The notes below the pieces were generated by a model. It saw nothing but the letters and a program-made list of their open reading frames with translations. It had not been told where the DNA came from and made no database searches. Below are positions 45,190-57,644 of a stretch of DNA of 64,000 bases, one piece after another. Numbering within the stretch: position 1 is the stretch's first letter; every line of letters begins with the position of its first letter. The stretch comes from Hsuehochloa calcarea (Eukaryota; Streptophyta; Magnoliopsida; Poales; Poaceae), in contig CM070601.1 in the NCBI GenBank assembly GCA_036346395.1, forward strand, positions 9,049,763-9,113,762. The letters run 5' to 3'. The translations under genes were made by a program, and so were the position numbers.

Positions 45190-48100
45190 GAGAAACCGGT
45201 CACACATAGAATTTGCGTGGCGGTCGATGTTCCAAGAGTTTGAGAGAACTCGCCCATCTTCCATTGCTAGTCGTCAGACCACGCCGAAAGTTACTTCGAC
45301 CATCGTAAGGACCTTCCCATTTAGGGAAAGTTTATTCCGATTAGACTTGGATTGGCGAGCCTCAATACCAAGTCACCTCTGAAAGAAGGTCTGCGAGGTT
45401 GGACCTTACGATTATAGTATCTGCGCAGGCTTGTTGGTAGACCGCGAGCGGATTAAGGCTAGGTTTCTCCTCTCTTGAGTAGGTTAATGTCATCTGCGCG
45501 AAGTCGTTCTGATCCGAGTTGTTGAAGGTTTCAACTCGTGTCGACCGCAATTTTAGCTCGGAGGAAGCATGGCTTCGACTCAAAACTAGAAAAATGGTGT
45601 TTCTCTGTTGCTCGATTGGTGGTCGTCTGACCGCCCATAATATAGAAGGTAATTCTTGTACCCAAGCCCCGAGCGCTTAACAAGTCGGTCGAAGACTCGA
45701 GTTTTAATTCCTCGCATTATTTGGCCGTTTGCACGTTCGAGCCCCATTACTTTGGGGATGTGCAATGAAGCATAGCATAGCTTGGTACCCAACTCGTCGC
45801 AAAATTTACGAAATTTTGCACTTGCGAATTGTTTACCATTATGCGTAATTATCCGACTCGGAACTCCAAATCGACTAATTACGCTTCTCATCATGAACCT
45901 TTTGTCGCTCTGTTATCCCATTCTGAGTTCACTTGATCCATTTTGTGAGCGTGTCAATAGCCACAAAAGGAATTCAAACCTCCCGGAGCTTTGGGAAACG
46001 GTCCTAGGATATCAAGCCCCAGTGCAAAAAGGCCAAGAAAGAGGTATTGTTTGTAATGCTTGAGCCGTTGGTGTATCATCTACCATGGAATTGACATCGG
46101 ACACACTTTTAACCACCTCCATAGCATCGTGCAGTACAGAGGCCAAGAAAAACCTTGTCGAAAGGCTTTACCAACCAATGTTCTATAGGAAGCATGTGTC
46201 CCACAGATGTCCTTTGTGTATATCGTGAAGGAGTGTTATTCCTTCGTTTTGCGGAATGCATCGCATGAGTATTCCTTGGGTTCCTCGTTTATAGAGGACT
46301 CCTTCAACCAAAGTATACATTTTGGCTTTTCGGGATAATCGATCGCCTCAAGATCATCTTCGGGTCTGGAACCCTTGTAAAGATACTCGTAGATGGGAGT
46401 CATCCGGTATCCTCGTAATCTAATGAGGCCATCCCAAGAGGAGGTGTTTCGGTTCTTCGACGAGAGGCGGTTCTTGAGTTGCTCTAAGAAAACTCCTTTT
46501 GGTGCGTGGATCGGGAAGAAGCCATCCGAGCAAGTTGGTCTCATGAGGAAATTATCCTTCGAGGATAAATTGTACCTCGAAACCTAAAAATGTTTTTCTA
46601 GCTTACGTGCTTGATAAGTACCGAGCCATTGTTGAGTTAGAGCACCGTACTCTTTTCCGATTTGATTCACGACTAGTTGAGAGTCTCCTCTCACGAGTAG
46701 TCGATTTAATTGAGAGTGCTTTCGCACTCGTATGCCGCCTAGCAAACCTTCGTACTGCTACATTGTTAGTAGCCCGAAAGTTTAATTGTATGGCATACTT
46801 TAAGGTTTCTCCGGTAGGAGATACCAGGACCACCCCAGCCCCCGAGCCACTTAAAGTAAGTGACCCGTCAAAGTACATCATCCACCGGTCGTGGGAATCG
46901 ATCGGGATCTGAGCAGTTCAGATTTGTCCATTCGGCGACAAAGTCCGCCAAGATCACGGGATTTTATGGCCGTTCGGGACACGAAATGGAGGTCGAACTC
47001 CCAAGTTCGATGACCATTTTGCCATGCGTCCCCATTGTTTCCTTATTATGGAGGATTGCTCCCAAAGGAAACTCGAGGCAACACAACTATTTTGTGCGCT
47101 GAAAATAATACCGCATTTCCTCGAAGACATGAGGAGGGCATATAGAAGTTTTGGACTGAGGGTAACGCTCCTTAGGCCCGTAAAACTTCGGACGTAGTAA
47201 ACCGGTCGTTATGCGTTTTCACGTTCTACGACTAATCTTGCTCTTCTTTGCTGTGGCGTGGCGGCTAGGTAAATTAAGAGCGTCTCTTACGGCTTTGGAG
47301 AAACCGAGCAGAGCACTCGAAAGATACCTCTTGACATCCTCAAAGCGCGTTTGCCTCGTTCGACCACTCAAAACCTTCATGTCTCTGAGAAGTTTAAAGA
47401 AAGGTAGTCCTTTATCTCCTAGTCGTGCGATGAAACGACTTAAAGCCGCCATGCACCCAAAGAGTTTTGGACTTCCTTTTTGTGTTTGGAGGACGATCCG
47501 GAGGATGGCTTTTATTTTTCAGATTTGCTTGATTCCTCGTTCGGATACTAGGAATCCAAGCAATTTTCTGAAGAAATTCCAAACACACACTTCTCTCGAT
47601 TGAGTTTTAAGCGGTGCTTTACGAGGTTGTCGAATGTTTCTTGTAGGTCAGTGATATGATTAAGTCTCTTAATGCTTTTTACGACTAGATCATCAACATA
47701 GGCTTCCAAATTCCGGCCTAATTGAGATGAAAAAGTCGATTGCATTAGGCGTTGAAAAGAAGCACCGGCATTCTTTAGACCAAATGGCATTTTGACATAG
47801 CAAAAGGTACCAAATGGAGTAATGAATGCGGTCTTTTCTTCATCGTTTAAACACATATTGATCTGGTGGTATCCAGAATATGCATCTAAAAAACTTAATA
47901 TCTCACAACTTGCAGTTGAATCAACCAGCTGATCGATACGAGGTAAAGGGAAATCATCTTTTGGACAAGCTTTATTAAGATCAGTAAAGTCCACGCACAT
48001 ACGCCATTTGCCGTTTGACTTTTGACCATTACAGGGTTAGCCAACCACTCTGGGTGGTTGACTTCTCTTATAAAGCCTGCTTTAAGTAGCTTATCCAACT

Positions 48101-48850
48101 CTGATTTAATAGCATCTCGTCGATCAGGGGCAAATCTCCGTAATTTTTGTTTTACAGGTACTTTATCAGGCCGTAAAGCTAGCCTGTGCTCGATCACCTC
48201 CCTGGGGACTCCGGGCATGTCGGATGCTTGCCACGCAAAGACATCTGCGTTAGCTCGGAGGAAGGTAATGAGGGCGTCTTCCTATTTGGGGTCGGAAGTC
48301 TCCCGTCACGAGCAGTCTTGAGGGTTCTTCTGCGTCGGAGGAACCTCTTTGACTTGGTCGTTCGGCTTTGGTGCGACTTTGAGGCCGACTTGCTAGTCGG
48401 TGACTTTCATCTCGAGTTGGTATTTGACCAACCATCTCGAGGATCGACGGCATGCACTATCGCCATCTTTTGTCACATCGAATGGTGATCACTCCTTTGG
48501 GACCTGGCATCTTAAGACATTGATACCCGTAATGAGTAGCCATTAAGAATTTTGCCAAAGTTGGTCGTCCGAGTATGGCATTATATGCCGTATCGAAATC
48601 GACCACATCAAAGGAGACTTTCTCTGTCCTGAAATTACTTGGTGAGCCAAATGTTAAAGGAAGAGAAACTTGGCCAATAGGTTTGGCTGAAGACCCCGGT
48701 ACAATTCCATGAAAGGAGTATCGTACCGGCCTTACCTTTGTCCTGGGTACTTGCATCTCGTCCAGGGCATTAGTAAATAATATGTTCAAAGAACTGCCAC
48801 CATCAACCAACACTCGATTGACCCGACAGTTGTTGATGGTGGGTTCGACT
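45190..48850 (-). pseudogene. Gypsy pol: protease-RT-RNase H-integrase, broken
   Basis: Read right to left. Protease: LVDGGSSLNILFTNAL with the D(G/S)G active site and YNAILGRPTLAKF (48457-48813). RT: PGVPREVIEHRLALRPDK and AGFIREVNHPEWLANPVMV (47895-48218), then VDFTDLNKACPKDDFPLPRI, LSFLDAYSGYHQI, MPFGLKNAGASFQRLMQ and the YVDD box (47548-48000); the two frames overlap, so a frameshift lies near 47995. RNase H: MMYFDGSLTLSGSGAGVVL (46603-46881). Integrase: FGVPSRIITHNGKQFASAKF (45586-45894), where the second catalytic Asp of the usual TDNG is His. End of pol near 45190 (GRVLSNSWNID). Many frameshifts; inactive. Confidence 0.92.
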
Positions 48851-51201
48851 GTCGGATATCGACTGATCGACTCGTAGTGATCGGGCGATCATCCTTCTCA
48901 AAAGAGATGGTAACTTCCGACCACTTCGGTAATTTATTGACGAGAGGAGTATGTATAGAATTTACCTCTCGTCCGGCAGCTTTAAGTTGTCGTTTGGAGT
49001 CGTATGCCGATGATCCTCCGTAGATGTGCTCAACGGTATGTTGTGGATCTTGGAACGGCATCTCCTCATCATCCGACGACTTTTGGCCACTCGTATGTCC
49101 TACCTGCTCGAGAGTAGGGAGTGGTGCTTTCTTTGTTGTAGTAGTCCTCGAGCTTTCTTTGGAAAACTTCGGCGATTCTGAGGTCATGTCCTTCCTTTTA
49201 TGAAAAGGACACCACCTTGGTTTGTCGTTCCTACGATCAGGGCGCTTACCTTTGCCTTGATCAGGGTACGACTTGGTGGTTTGAGGCTCTCCATCTTTCA
49301 CGGCCAGAACCTCCTTGGGACCACTGGTTTGTGGTTTTTGACTCTTTATTTTCTTCTTGGACTTTTTGCTTTTTATCCTTACCAACTTCACCGGCTCGAG
49401 GAGTATATGTTTCTCGATCGATAGTGTTGTTCCACTCGACGCCTCGAAGCGATTGCATATCGATCGGCCATCTCGAAGAGTTCGACAGAATGATGTTGGG
49501 AGGATTTAGAGCAATGTCCTCCGTTATTCTTCTCTGCGGACTCCTTGCTTAAAAGCCACGATCACAGAGGAATCGAAATTTCGGAATTGAGTTACTGAAC
49601 CCGACTAAAGCGTTTGATGAATTGACGCAAAGTCTCGTTGTTGTTCATTTTATCCGGTGCAAGTCGTCTTCTTTTCGAGGCGGTTGTATGTGCCTTGGAA
49701 ATTCGCTGTAGAAGATCACGAGGTGTTGCCAAGAGTAGATCGACTCGAGTGGTTGGTTTAATAACCACGATCGAGCGGATCCTTCGAGCACGATCGGAAG
49801 GTAATTCGCCATTACATGCTCTCCTCCTCCTGCTTGCTTTCGGACAAATGTTGTATAGATCTGAAGAAATTCGATGGGATTTTGAGATCCATCAAATTTC
49901 TCCATGTTCACCGGTCGAAAATGAGGTGGCGTGATAAACCGCTCGAAGGTCGGCGAAAATGCCCTGCATCCGGAATCACTTCTTAGCGCCTTCTTTGTAG
50001 AAAAGAAGGGTTAATGTCACCAGTGATCTTATACGACGATACCTGTGGTGACACTGCTACGTAGTAGGCCTCAGTTCTACGAGGAGAATACTCCTCGTAT
50101 TCCACTCGTTAGAATTTCTTTGTCGAAGTGGTGAATGATCACCTCTCAGGGGCTTCTTGATCTTGGTGATCGAAAGGTATTTCTCGAATAGGGATCGATT
50201 CGACTTATGGCGTGTCGATTCCTACGTGAAAATATTCGATTGATCGGTAGCCGAGGAAGTCGTATTGCTACGACTACACGAATGTTGTCGATGAGGTACC
50301 TCGGTCTTGTCATCACGATTCGAAGTCTTTGCGTAATCTCTTGACAAAGAGATCGTACCTGGCGTTCGAGCAAGCTCTTGACCGGATTCTCGAGCAAGTC
50401 GTTGATGTCTGGAGTTCTTGTACCTCCTCATCGATGTTGAATGCGCCCGAGCAAGTTCTTACGGATCGCAATTTTCTTTCTTCGACGACATCAAAATCCT
50501 CCTCATCGTGTCTTTGAGGCCTTCTTAGTGGAGTGCGAGAATGTCGAGGATTTCCCTCGCGTTCATCAGTGTTGGTCCTCTCGCCAACGGTGGTGCCCTT
50601 GCCATTACCACGAGGGGCGGTGTGTGATCTTCGGGAGTGTTCTATCTCGGCCTCCATGAGGTGACCACGATTTGGGGAAGGGCGAAGACCTCCGTTGATG
50701 ATTCTCACTTGCGCTCGAGGCCTCCCGCTTGAGGAGTGCTCGAGGGCGCCATCTGGCGACTTGGAGTAATCCTCTCGGTAGGGGAACTCCGGTTATAATC
50801 GCTCTCGTTCGCAAATGAGATCTGCGGGAGATGGTTGAATTTGTTGGAAAAGCATGCTTGATCCCACCTCTCTGGAGTTATCACGAGAGAGGATCACTAG
50901 ATCTTTGGTGGAGTCTGGAATGGTGGCTCCCGAACTTGACTTACCAAGTCGGACCGTCTTAAGGGGACTTGAACACTTGGAGAAAGAACTCTCGTCGTGT
51001 TGTGAGTCCTCCTGGGAGCGGTCCTGGTCGGATTGACCCTTGTCCTTTGAGAGAATTGGCTCCTCTGTTGGACGTATTGTTGTGGGGATAAGGATCCTCC
51101 TCAACTCCATTAATGGGATGGTTTCCTGGAGAACAATCTCCGGAGGCAACATCACCATCAGCGGATGCATCACTCGGCTCGTAGTTGAAACCGGCATCCA
51201 T
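48786..51201 (-). pseudogene. Gypsy gag, fragmented
   Basis: Starts at Met 51201 (MDAGFNYEPSDASADG), about 20 bp inside the primer-binding site. The core retrotransposon-gag block is MEKFDGSQNPIEFLQIYTTF and MANYLPIVLEGSARSWLLNQ at 49645-49911. The C-terminal part (48786-49391) has RWCPFHKRKDMTSESPKF, a remnant of the WCxxHK motif normally leading into the zinc-binding region, and HIYGGSSAYDSKRQLKAAGR. At least five frame changes split it. Confidence 0.85.
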
Positions 51202-51222
51202 GTCGATGTCGGAAGGTCCCCA

Positions 51223-51236
51223 CGGACGGCGCCAAC
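51223..51236 (-). other. Gypsy primer-binding site
   Basis: Minus strand TTGGCGCCGTCCG directly after the 5' LTR, a typical tRNA-primed start. It fixes the element orientation. Confidence 0.88.
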
Positions 51237-52004
51237 TGTCGGTGTATTAGAACCGATCTTACGTAAAGATTGTTTGATTCGGGGGGTCTCCTAGAGATAA
51301 GATCACGCAGAGTGGATTGACACGGATGTTTAGACGAGTTGAGTCTTCTCTGGAGAGAATAATAACCCTAATCCTGTGTGTATGGTATTCTTGATGATCA
51401 AGTAAAAGGCTAAGACTATTACAGAGAATAGCACTTGTGTTCCTACTTGACTAGCTCTTGTTCGCCTCTTTCTATCTCTCCGATCGATGCCCTTATATAG
51501 TCGTGAAGAAGTAGCCATTTTGCCTCATGCGAAGATGCGCCTAATTAATCCGATGAACGCGCGCATGATGGCGATAATTACGGCGCCTCGGCTTCTTCAC
51601 GCCGTCGGCAATTATCTTCCGAGATAATGGGATAATTACACACCATTAATAAGCGGAATAATAGTGCGTGCGAGCACCGTTCGGATTCTTTAATCAATTA
51701 GACCCACTCGCCTGTAGGTTTGATTATAAGGTGGTCGTAGTTTACCTGGTCGTAGAAGAACTTACGACCAGGTAGCAGTCGTAGAAGGACCTACAACTAT
51801 GTAGTGGTCGTAGAAGGACTTACGACCATGATATAGTCGTAGCAAGACTTACAACTGTGGGGGTGATTGTAGAAGAACTTACAACCTCTTATTGGGCTTC
51901 TCCCTTATAGATAAGGGGTATCTCTGGGGACTATGTGACATCATATTTACCCATAATAAGAATTATAGATAAAAGATAAAATGAGGATTATTAGATCCTC
52001 GTCA
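51237..52004 (-). repeat. Gypsy 5' LTR (right)
   Basis: 768 bp copy of 39111-39878. On the minus strand TATATAAGG (51491-51500) is the likely LTR promoter TATA box. AGCAT follows at 52005. Confidence 0.95.
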
Positions 52005-52009
52005 AGCAT

Positions 52010-52319
52010 GATCTGGGAGTTTATCAGAGTGGAGGATGTGATTATTGCCACTAGATTTTGGTGGATTTGTGCAATAAAGAAATCATGCAATCAAAGTGGT
52101 GAATCTATTATATTATTTAAGCTTATGCCCAAGAAAGATTTGTGAATTATGTTGCCTTATCAATAAAAAGTGAGATTAATTAAATGTTTGAAATTTTTTG
52201 GGGTGACGTTATGTTATGTTGGAATGGTGGATTTCAATAATAGTGAGAATTGGGTCTGGCATTCTGGAAGATAGATTTATAGCTTTTAGTTAGCACTCCA
52301 GTACCTGGTTGTGAACTAG
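52010..52319. other. AT-rich DNA flanking the Gypsy insertion
   Basis: No gene. It joins 38500-39110 once the Gypsy element is removed. Confidence 0.5.
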
Positions 52320-52682
52320 CAGTTTAGCATCAGTTTACCAAGATGGAACTACCACCGCAGCTGTCAGAGGTGCACAACATCTTTCGAGGTGCACAACATC
52401 TTTCTTTCGTGCCGCAGTAGAAGAAGTGCCTCCGGGTACCAGAAAGGCCGATGTCACCGAAGGAAGCCGAATTAAAAAAGGATCTCACCAACCAGGGTTA
52501 TCAAATCAGAAATTTTGAAGAAGTTGAAAGTCTACCGGGAACAAGACCTTGTGATTCTGCGAAGAACAATGAAGCAATCAATCAGAGAAGAAAGCAACAT
52601 GGAAATTGAGGGCCTAATTTCCGCACCTATTCTCTAGTCATCCCGAATCTCGGGTCGAGATTCCGTTTAAGTGCGGTAGGTT
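52320..52682 (+). pseudogene. 3' end of pol from an older Gypsy (chromovirus-like) element
   Basis: Plus strand, decayed. MELPPQLSEVHNIF (52342) and KKCLRVPERP match the end of integrase, and KDLTNQGYQIRNFEEVESLP the start of a chromodomain-type tail in plant Gypsy elements. It leads to a pyrimidine/purine boundary (ttaagtgcggtaggtt) and an LTR start at 52683. A stop follows SFVPQ. Confidence 0.75.
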
Positions 52683-54530
52683 TGTAACATCCCAATTTTT
52701 AGGCCTTTTTGAAATTTTCAAAATAAAAAATAATCATTTGATTTTTCCTAAATTATTATATCTTAATTTGAAATTTTAGAAATAAAAACAATTTAATGTG
52801 AGTAAATCAAACTTCAATTAATTCAAAAATAGCTTATTTGATTTTCTCCAAATTCTTTTCAACATCTTCTTTGGCCATGCCCAAGCCCATCCCCTACCAC
52901 GCCATGGTCGCCCATCCTTGCCCCATGCATTGGCCATGCCACGCCGCCTCCACCCCCCCCATGTCGCCGCCCACGCCTGCTGCCATGGTCATGCCAGTTG
53001 TGCGTGCCCCATGCCACCTCCCTGTGCTGCTCTCTCCCCCCTTATAAAATCGGAGCAGCAGTAGCCCCCCTTCTCCTCCTTCCTCCTTCCTCCCCCCTCC
53101 CCCAGCCCCCTCCTCTTCTCTTCTTCTTCCATAGCAGTCCCCATAACTGAGCTCCTTTTTCTTTTCTCCAAAAACGACAGTGAGCACCACCTCCCCGTTC
53201 CCCCTCCGGTTGTCCATTTATCGCGCCACCTGCGTCACAACGTGCCCCTCGGCTTCCTCCTTCCCTTCCTCGAGTTCGCCCTCTCCTCTCCCATCCATCT
53301 CATCGCATTTTGCATTTGAGCCACCGCCAACCGAACCACCTTCCTCCTCGCGTTCCGTCGCCGTCGTTGATCCCCCGGCGACATCTTCACCACCGTTGAG
53401 TTCGTCTCTCGGTGTTCTACTACGTGCTCTCACTCCCCTCGCCGAAAGATCGCCGGAGCTTCGTCGCCTCTTTACGCCCGTGTTGGCCACACGCCTGTCT
53501 CACCGCCGTTGCCGCCTCACTTTGTCTTCGGCTGCACCACCACTGCCCTTGGGTTCCTCACCTCGCCAGGATTCCATTTTGCCAGTTCTCGACCACCACC
53601 ACCACCGTTCCCCTCGCCGTGCCGCCACGAGGACCAAGCTTCAGCTTCAGCTTCTGCATTTTGTTCTGTGTGAAGACATTCTGTACGTTGCTTGTTTCCT
53701 CTTTCTTTGAAGTCACTTCCATGTGGGGCCCCTTGTCATCACCTCCACATGGGACCCACAAGTTAGCCACTTCCTCTCTTTTACTTGCTCTGTGAAACAA
53801 GAAAAATCAGCACAACAGAGTTCAGTCGGATTTCTCTCTACAACAAAATTTCTATCATTTCATGTGGGCGTAAACTTCTGGGTATTCGTTCTCCTTCATA
53901 CAAACTCCGATTCCGTCGATTCTTATTTCTAAATTCAGCCCCTTTATTTTGGTTCTAATTTTTTTTTTTGTATTTTATTTGGATTTTTTGTATTTATTTG
54001 GCTCTTCTCGCGCGCATGTAGATTCCGACGTTTTCGAAGAATTCTTAGGACCGTCTGTCGAAGTAACTCAAACCTTCAAAGAAGACAAGTTGTAGGCTTT
54101 TAATCATGTCGTACCTATTTTATAAAAATATATTATTTTATATCAACATGCATTGCTAGTTTTATAATAACTGCTTTTGGGAATAGTTAATTACCCAATT
54201 GCCGATATACCTTCTTGAATAATTGTGAATATGTACCCTTAGACACCATAGGTTGAGTAATCTTAGTTGGGCATATTTATTTGCAAATGATCGAGCAGCC
54301 GATCCAGTAAAACCATCCCAAGTTGCCAAGAGCCCACAGTATTTTGAGATAAAAAAAAAGGGGATGGTATGATAAACAGGAGCACTACCTGTGGGATGTA
54401 TCGCATGGGGAGGACAATCTGATGATAGAATAGACTGAAATCATGGATGTGTATAAACTCCGGCACGCAGACATCATTGGTGGACTTGTGGATAATATCT
54501 CAACGCTCCCCATGCATCTGAAAGAAAGGG
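52683..54530 (+). mobile_element. 3' LTR of the older Gypsy element (right end uncertain)
   Basis: Begins TGTAACATCCC, as on the 22.4-25.8 kb solo LTR, just after the pol remnant. TATA box TTATAAAATC at 53041-53050, then a GC- and CT-rich transcribed-looking region (53050-53660) whose long frames on both strands are composition-driven. The right end is not sharp; LTR-like text (aaaccatcccaagttg..., ctgtgggatgtatcgcatgg) continues to about 54530 with no terminal GACA or target duplication found. Confidence 0.65.
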
Positions 54531-56141
54531 ATTTTTAAAACTAGTACATAATCCAGCAGCTGCAAGATCAGGGACATATTGTCGTCAATTGCTATTACTC
54601 CGATGTCTGAATTAAAAGGCAAAACAGACGTTGGTCTAAGATCCTGAAACAGATAATGTTACTGAACTACGTGCAGTCTATGTTTTTCTAGTACAACATT
54701 GCTAGAAAACCTACAGGTAGCATCAAACACCATGAATTGATGGGTCAAGTACGATGTGTTTCAGGTATCTGCGACATCAGTACTAATTGGAATATTCTTA
54801 TATTCAACAATCAACAAGACACTTGATTGCTAAAAGCAAAGGACCTGCTCAAGTTCGATTAGGTGTTAAGTAGCATCACAGGCCACAGGGTACAATCTGA
54901 TTAAGATTCTGTCCATGCAGACATCTACCCATAACATAATTAGAGAGTAGGATTGCTAGCTAGGGTTGTACTAAGATTTGGCATCAGCTTCAGGCACAAG
55001 AGTTAAATGGTGCAAAGTACACAATGGAAATACAGTGCCTAACCTGATTACACATCCATTGATCTGAGACTAGATTACACATCGATTGCATAGGACAACT
55101 CAATCTACACAGAGAAAACTGTGACAGCGCACACAAAATCGTATCAAACTCCAAGGTTTGGATTACAACAGTAAGCTACTTATCCTTCCCCACTAGACAA
55201 AATGGTACTTCCTCTGTCAGACACTTCAAATTTTTAGAGAGAAGCCAGTGCCTATGCAGAATCTCCAACAGATTATTAGGAGTTTTTTTTCGCAAACCTA
55301 AGCTCTTGCACCAAAACAGCTTTGATGTCTGAAAGCATATTTGGAACTAGACGAACATCTATGTTCTTTGGATGGCACCAGTCTTTGAAATCTGTCAGCT
55401 GAACAAAGTGCTCTCAAGAAATCTTTCATACCTTGACTCAGCAAGAGTCAGTATTAATCCATTAGTATGGTGTGCTGAAATACAAAGTGCTCTCAGGGAG
55501 GTTTACATTGGACCAAGTAATGTTGTAGAACAAGCACAAAAATCTATCCTAGTCCCGAGACTCCAAACAGTAATGCAGGGCCAGTATTAATACATTAGTA
55601 TAATGCACTGAAATATGAAAAGTGACCAGATGAAACTATTAACCTGTGCGCTCTAAGACATACATGCCAAAGTAGAGGAAGTCAAAGTCATTTTAGAAGA
55701 ATGTAAAGTTGTGTAATATATTATCAGCCCAGTCGCCTAGGAGATTGGTAACCGTGCTAACAGTTCTTTCCATTTTCCAAGGCTTCTGGATATTTTTAGC
55801 CTTTAAGTCCAAATGTAAATCCAAGTTATTAATTTTCTTTTCTTTTTTATTTATTTTGAATGCCTTATTAGCTTCTTGTTTTCTAAATTACATAAATGGC
55901 CGCACTGACATATCAAAAAGTAATCCCAACATGCCAAATCTCTAGTTTCACATATTTACTATTTCTAACATGACACCGGCAAAATTGCAGCTCTACAATT
56001 CTGTAGCCTATAGTTGAAAGGCATGACAATTACTGTTTTCCTATTCAACAAAACAGCTTGGAATCAACTATGCTAATACTACTTGATATTTGTTCCGACA
56101 AGTTGTTGGAAGCAAATATCATCTCCAATATGCACTACTAC
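54531..56141. other. Intergenic DNA, nothing recognised
   Basis: Short frames only. A local duplication (cagtattaatccattagtat near 55450 and cagtattaatacattagtat near 55582) is the one structure seen. This is the pre-insertion flank of the hAT element. Confidence 0.5.
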
Positions 56142-56149
56142 AGGAGACT
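56142..56149. other. hAT target-site duplication AGGAGACT (left)
   Basis: Perfectly repeated at 62337-62344, immediately outside both hAT termini. Confidence 0.95.
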
Positions 56150-57644
56150 CATTGTTATCAAGTTGGGCGATTAGTCGAGACTAATCGTCAATTAGTCGGA
56201 AAGCCGTCCGCAGCGAGCGACTGGATTGCCTCGGCTCGACTAGTTCGCCAGGCGAGCGACCGATCGACTCGGAAACTGCTTGCGTCGGCTAGTCGACGAC
56301 TACAGCCGACTGGGCGTCCGATTGAGCCATGTTGGGTCGGGCCCAACATTAGAATTGAGCAGCGGCGAGCCCAAACAGCCAAACTCAATCGCGATCGACC
56401 ACAGAAGGGGACTAAAGGCAGACCACAGAAGGGCTAGCGCCTATTCACCTGCGTTGGCGCGAGAAGGGGACTGGTGGCTCCAAAATCCTCCCTCACCGTG
56501 CGCGGCAGAAAGCAGAGGTGGGCGCTGGGCTAGCGCCGCCGCCATCGCCGGTTCGACGCACTAGCACATCCTCCCCTCGAGTCCCGACGCCTGGAGAGTC
56601 CTCCTCCCGGTTCCTCTCGACGCGCAATGCAAGCGGAACCACCTTCCCGCATCGTGGGCACTGGGCCAGCGTCGCCACCCCAGCCGGTCGCCGGCGCACA
56701 AGCTCCTCCTCGCCCCGAGTCCCGACACGTGAGCACGTGAGCACCTCCTCCTTCGCCTCCCCCATCCGGTCGCCCATCTCACTCACTCGTCGCCAGCCTC
56801 TAAAGTCTGAACTCAGGCCAGTCCAGTACTCTGTATCCTCCTCCTTCGCCTCTTTTCAAGTGCTCTGCTCTGATGCTCTCTCTGCCTTGGTTTGGATGAG
56901 TTGGTTCTTGGTAGAGCCGTAGAGTGACTGAGTGAGTAAGTGTTGACTGCTGAGTGCTCTGAGCTCTCGTACTAGTATAGTAGTATTTGTAGGAAATATG
57001 CTAGTAGTAGTATTAGTGTATTACTAGTTTACTACTGGATGGTATATGTGTTGTGTGCAACTGTGCAATGTGCATCCAATCATCCATGTTTTGTTGTCTT
57101 GTGTAATTTTTATCTTTTGCTAATGGGAACAAGGTGATGTCTAGGATACACAGGTTGTAAAAATATGTGTGCATACTGCATACTAGTTGATGTGTCACGT
57201 TATGTCCTGGATTTTGGAATAGTTATTCATTTTTAGTTACTTCTATATATGGGGAAATATCTGCTATAGGGTGGCATGAAAGCAACGACTAGGGAAAGAG
57301 GGAAAGATAAAAGAGAGCTTTCATTTGTACTTCTTCCTTCTGTTCTGAAACTATCCCAAATTTTGTGTCTCTTCCATTGCTAGTGTAGCAATAGCAGTAC
57401 TGCAGTAGTAGTTTAGCATGAAGCATCACTCATTTACTCACTGGTTGTCTCATATTGCACTTGTGCAGGCACCATTGCAGACCAAGCTCAAGGCACTGAG
57501 GATGGGAACCAGCAGGCGCCGCCGTATGAGCCTTCCAAGGATCCTAGTCAGAAGGCTAAGTCAAAAGATCCGGGATGGAAATATGGGTTTTAGCAGGAGA
57601 AAAACAAGAAGGATGTTGTGCAATGTATGCTTTGTGACAAGAAA

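Larger units (their letters stand above)
39111..52004 (-). mobile_element. Complete 12.9 kb Gypsy LTR retrotransposon
   Basis: Two direct 768 bp LTRs, perfect AGCAT target duplication, primer-binding site at the right LTR and polypurine tract at the left LTR, so the element reads right to left. Protein order gag-PR-RT-RNase H-integrase is that of Ty3/Gypsy. Coding is broken by frameshifts and key-residue changes, so it needs proteins from elsewhere to move. A 5.3 kb segment between pol and the 3' LTR carries an antisense gene. Confidence 0.96.

Noticed and set aside
53180..53710. 176-codon Ser/Pro-rich frame
   Set aside because: It sits in the GC/CT-rich transcribed part of a Gypsy LTR and has frames on the opposite strand too; no domain.
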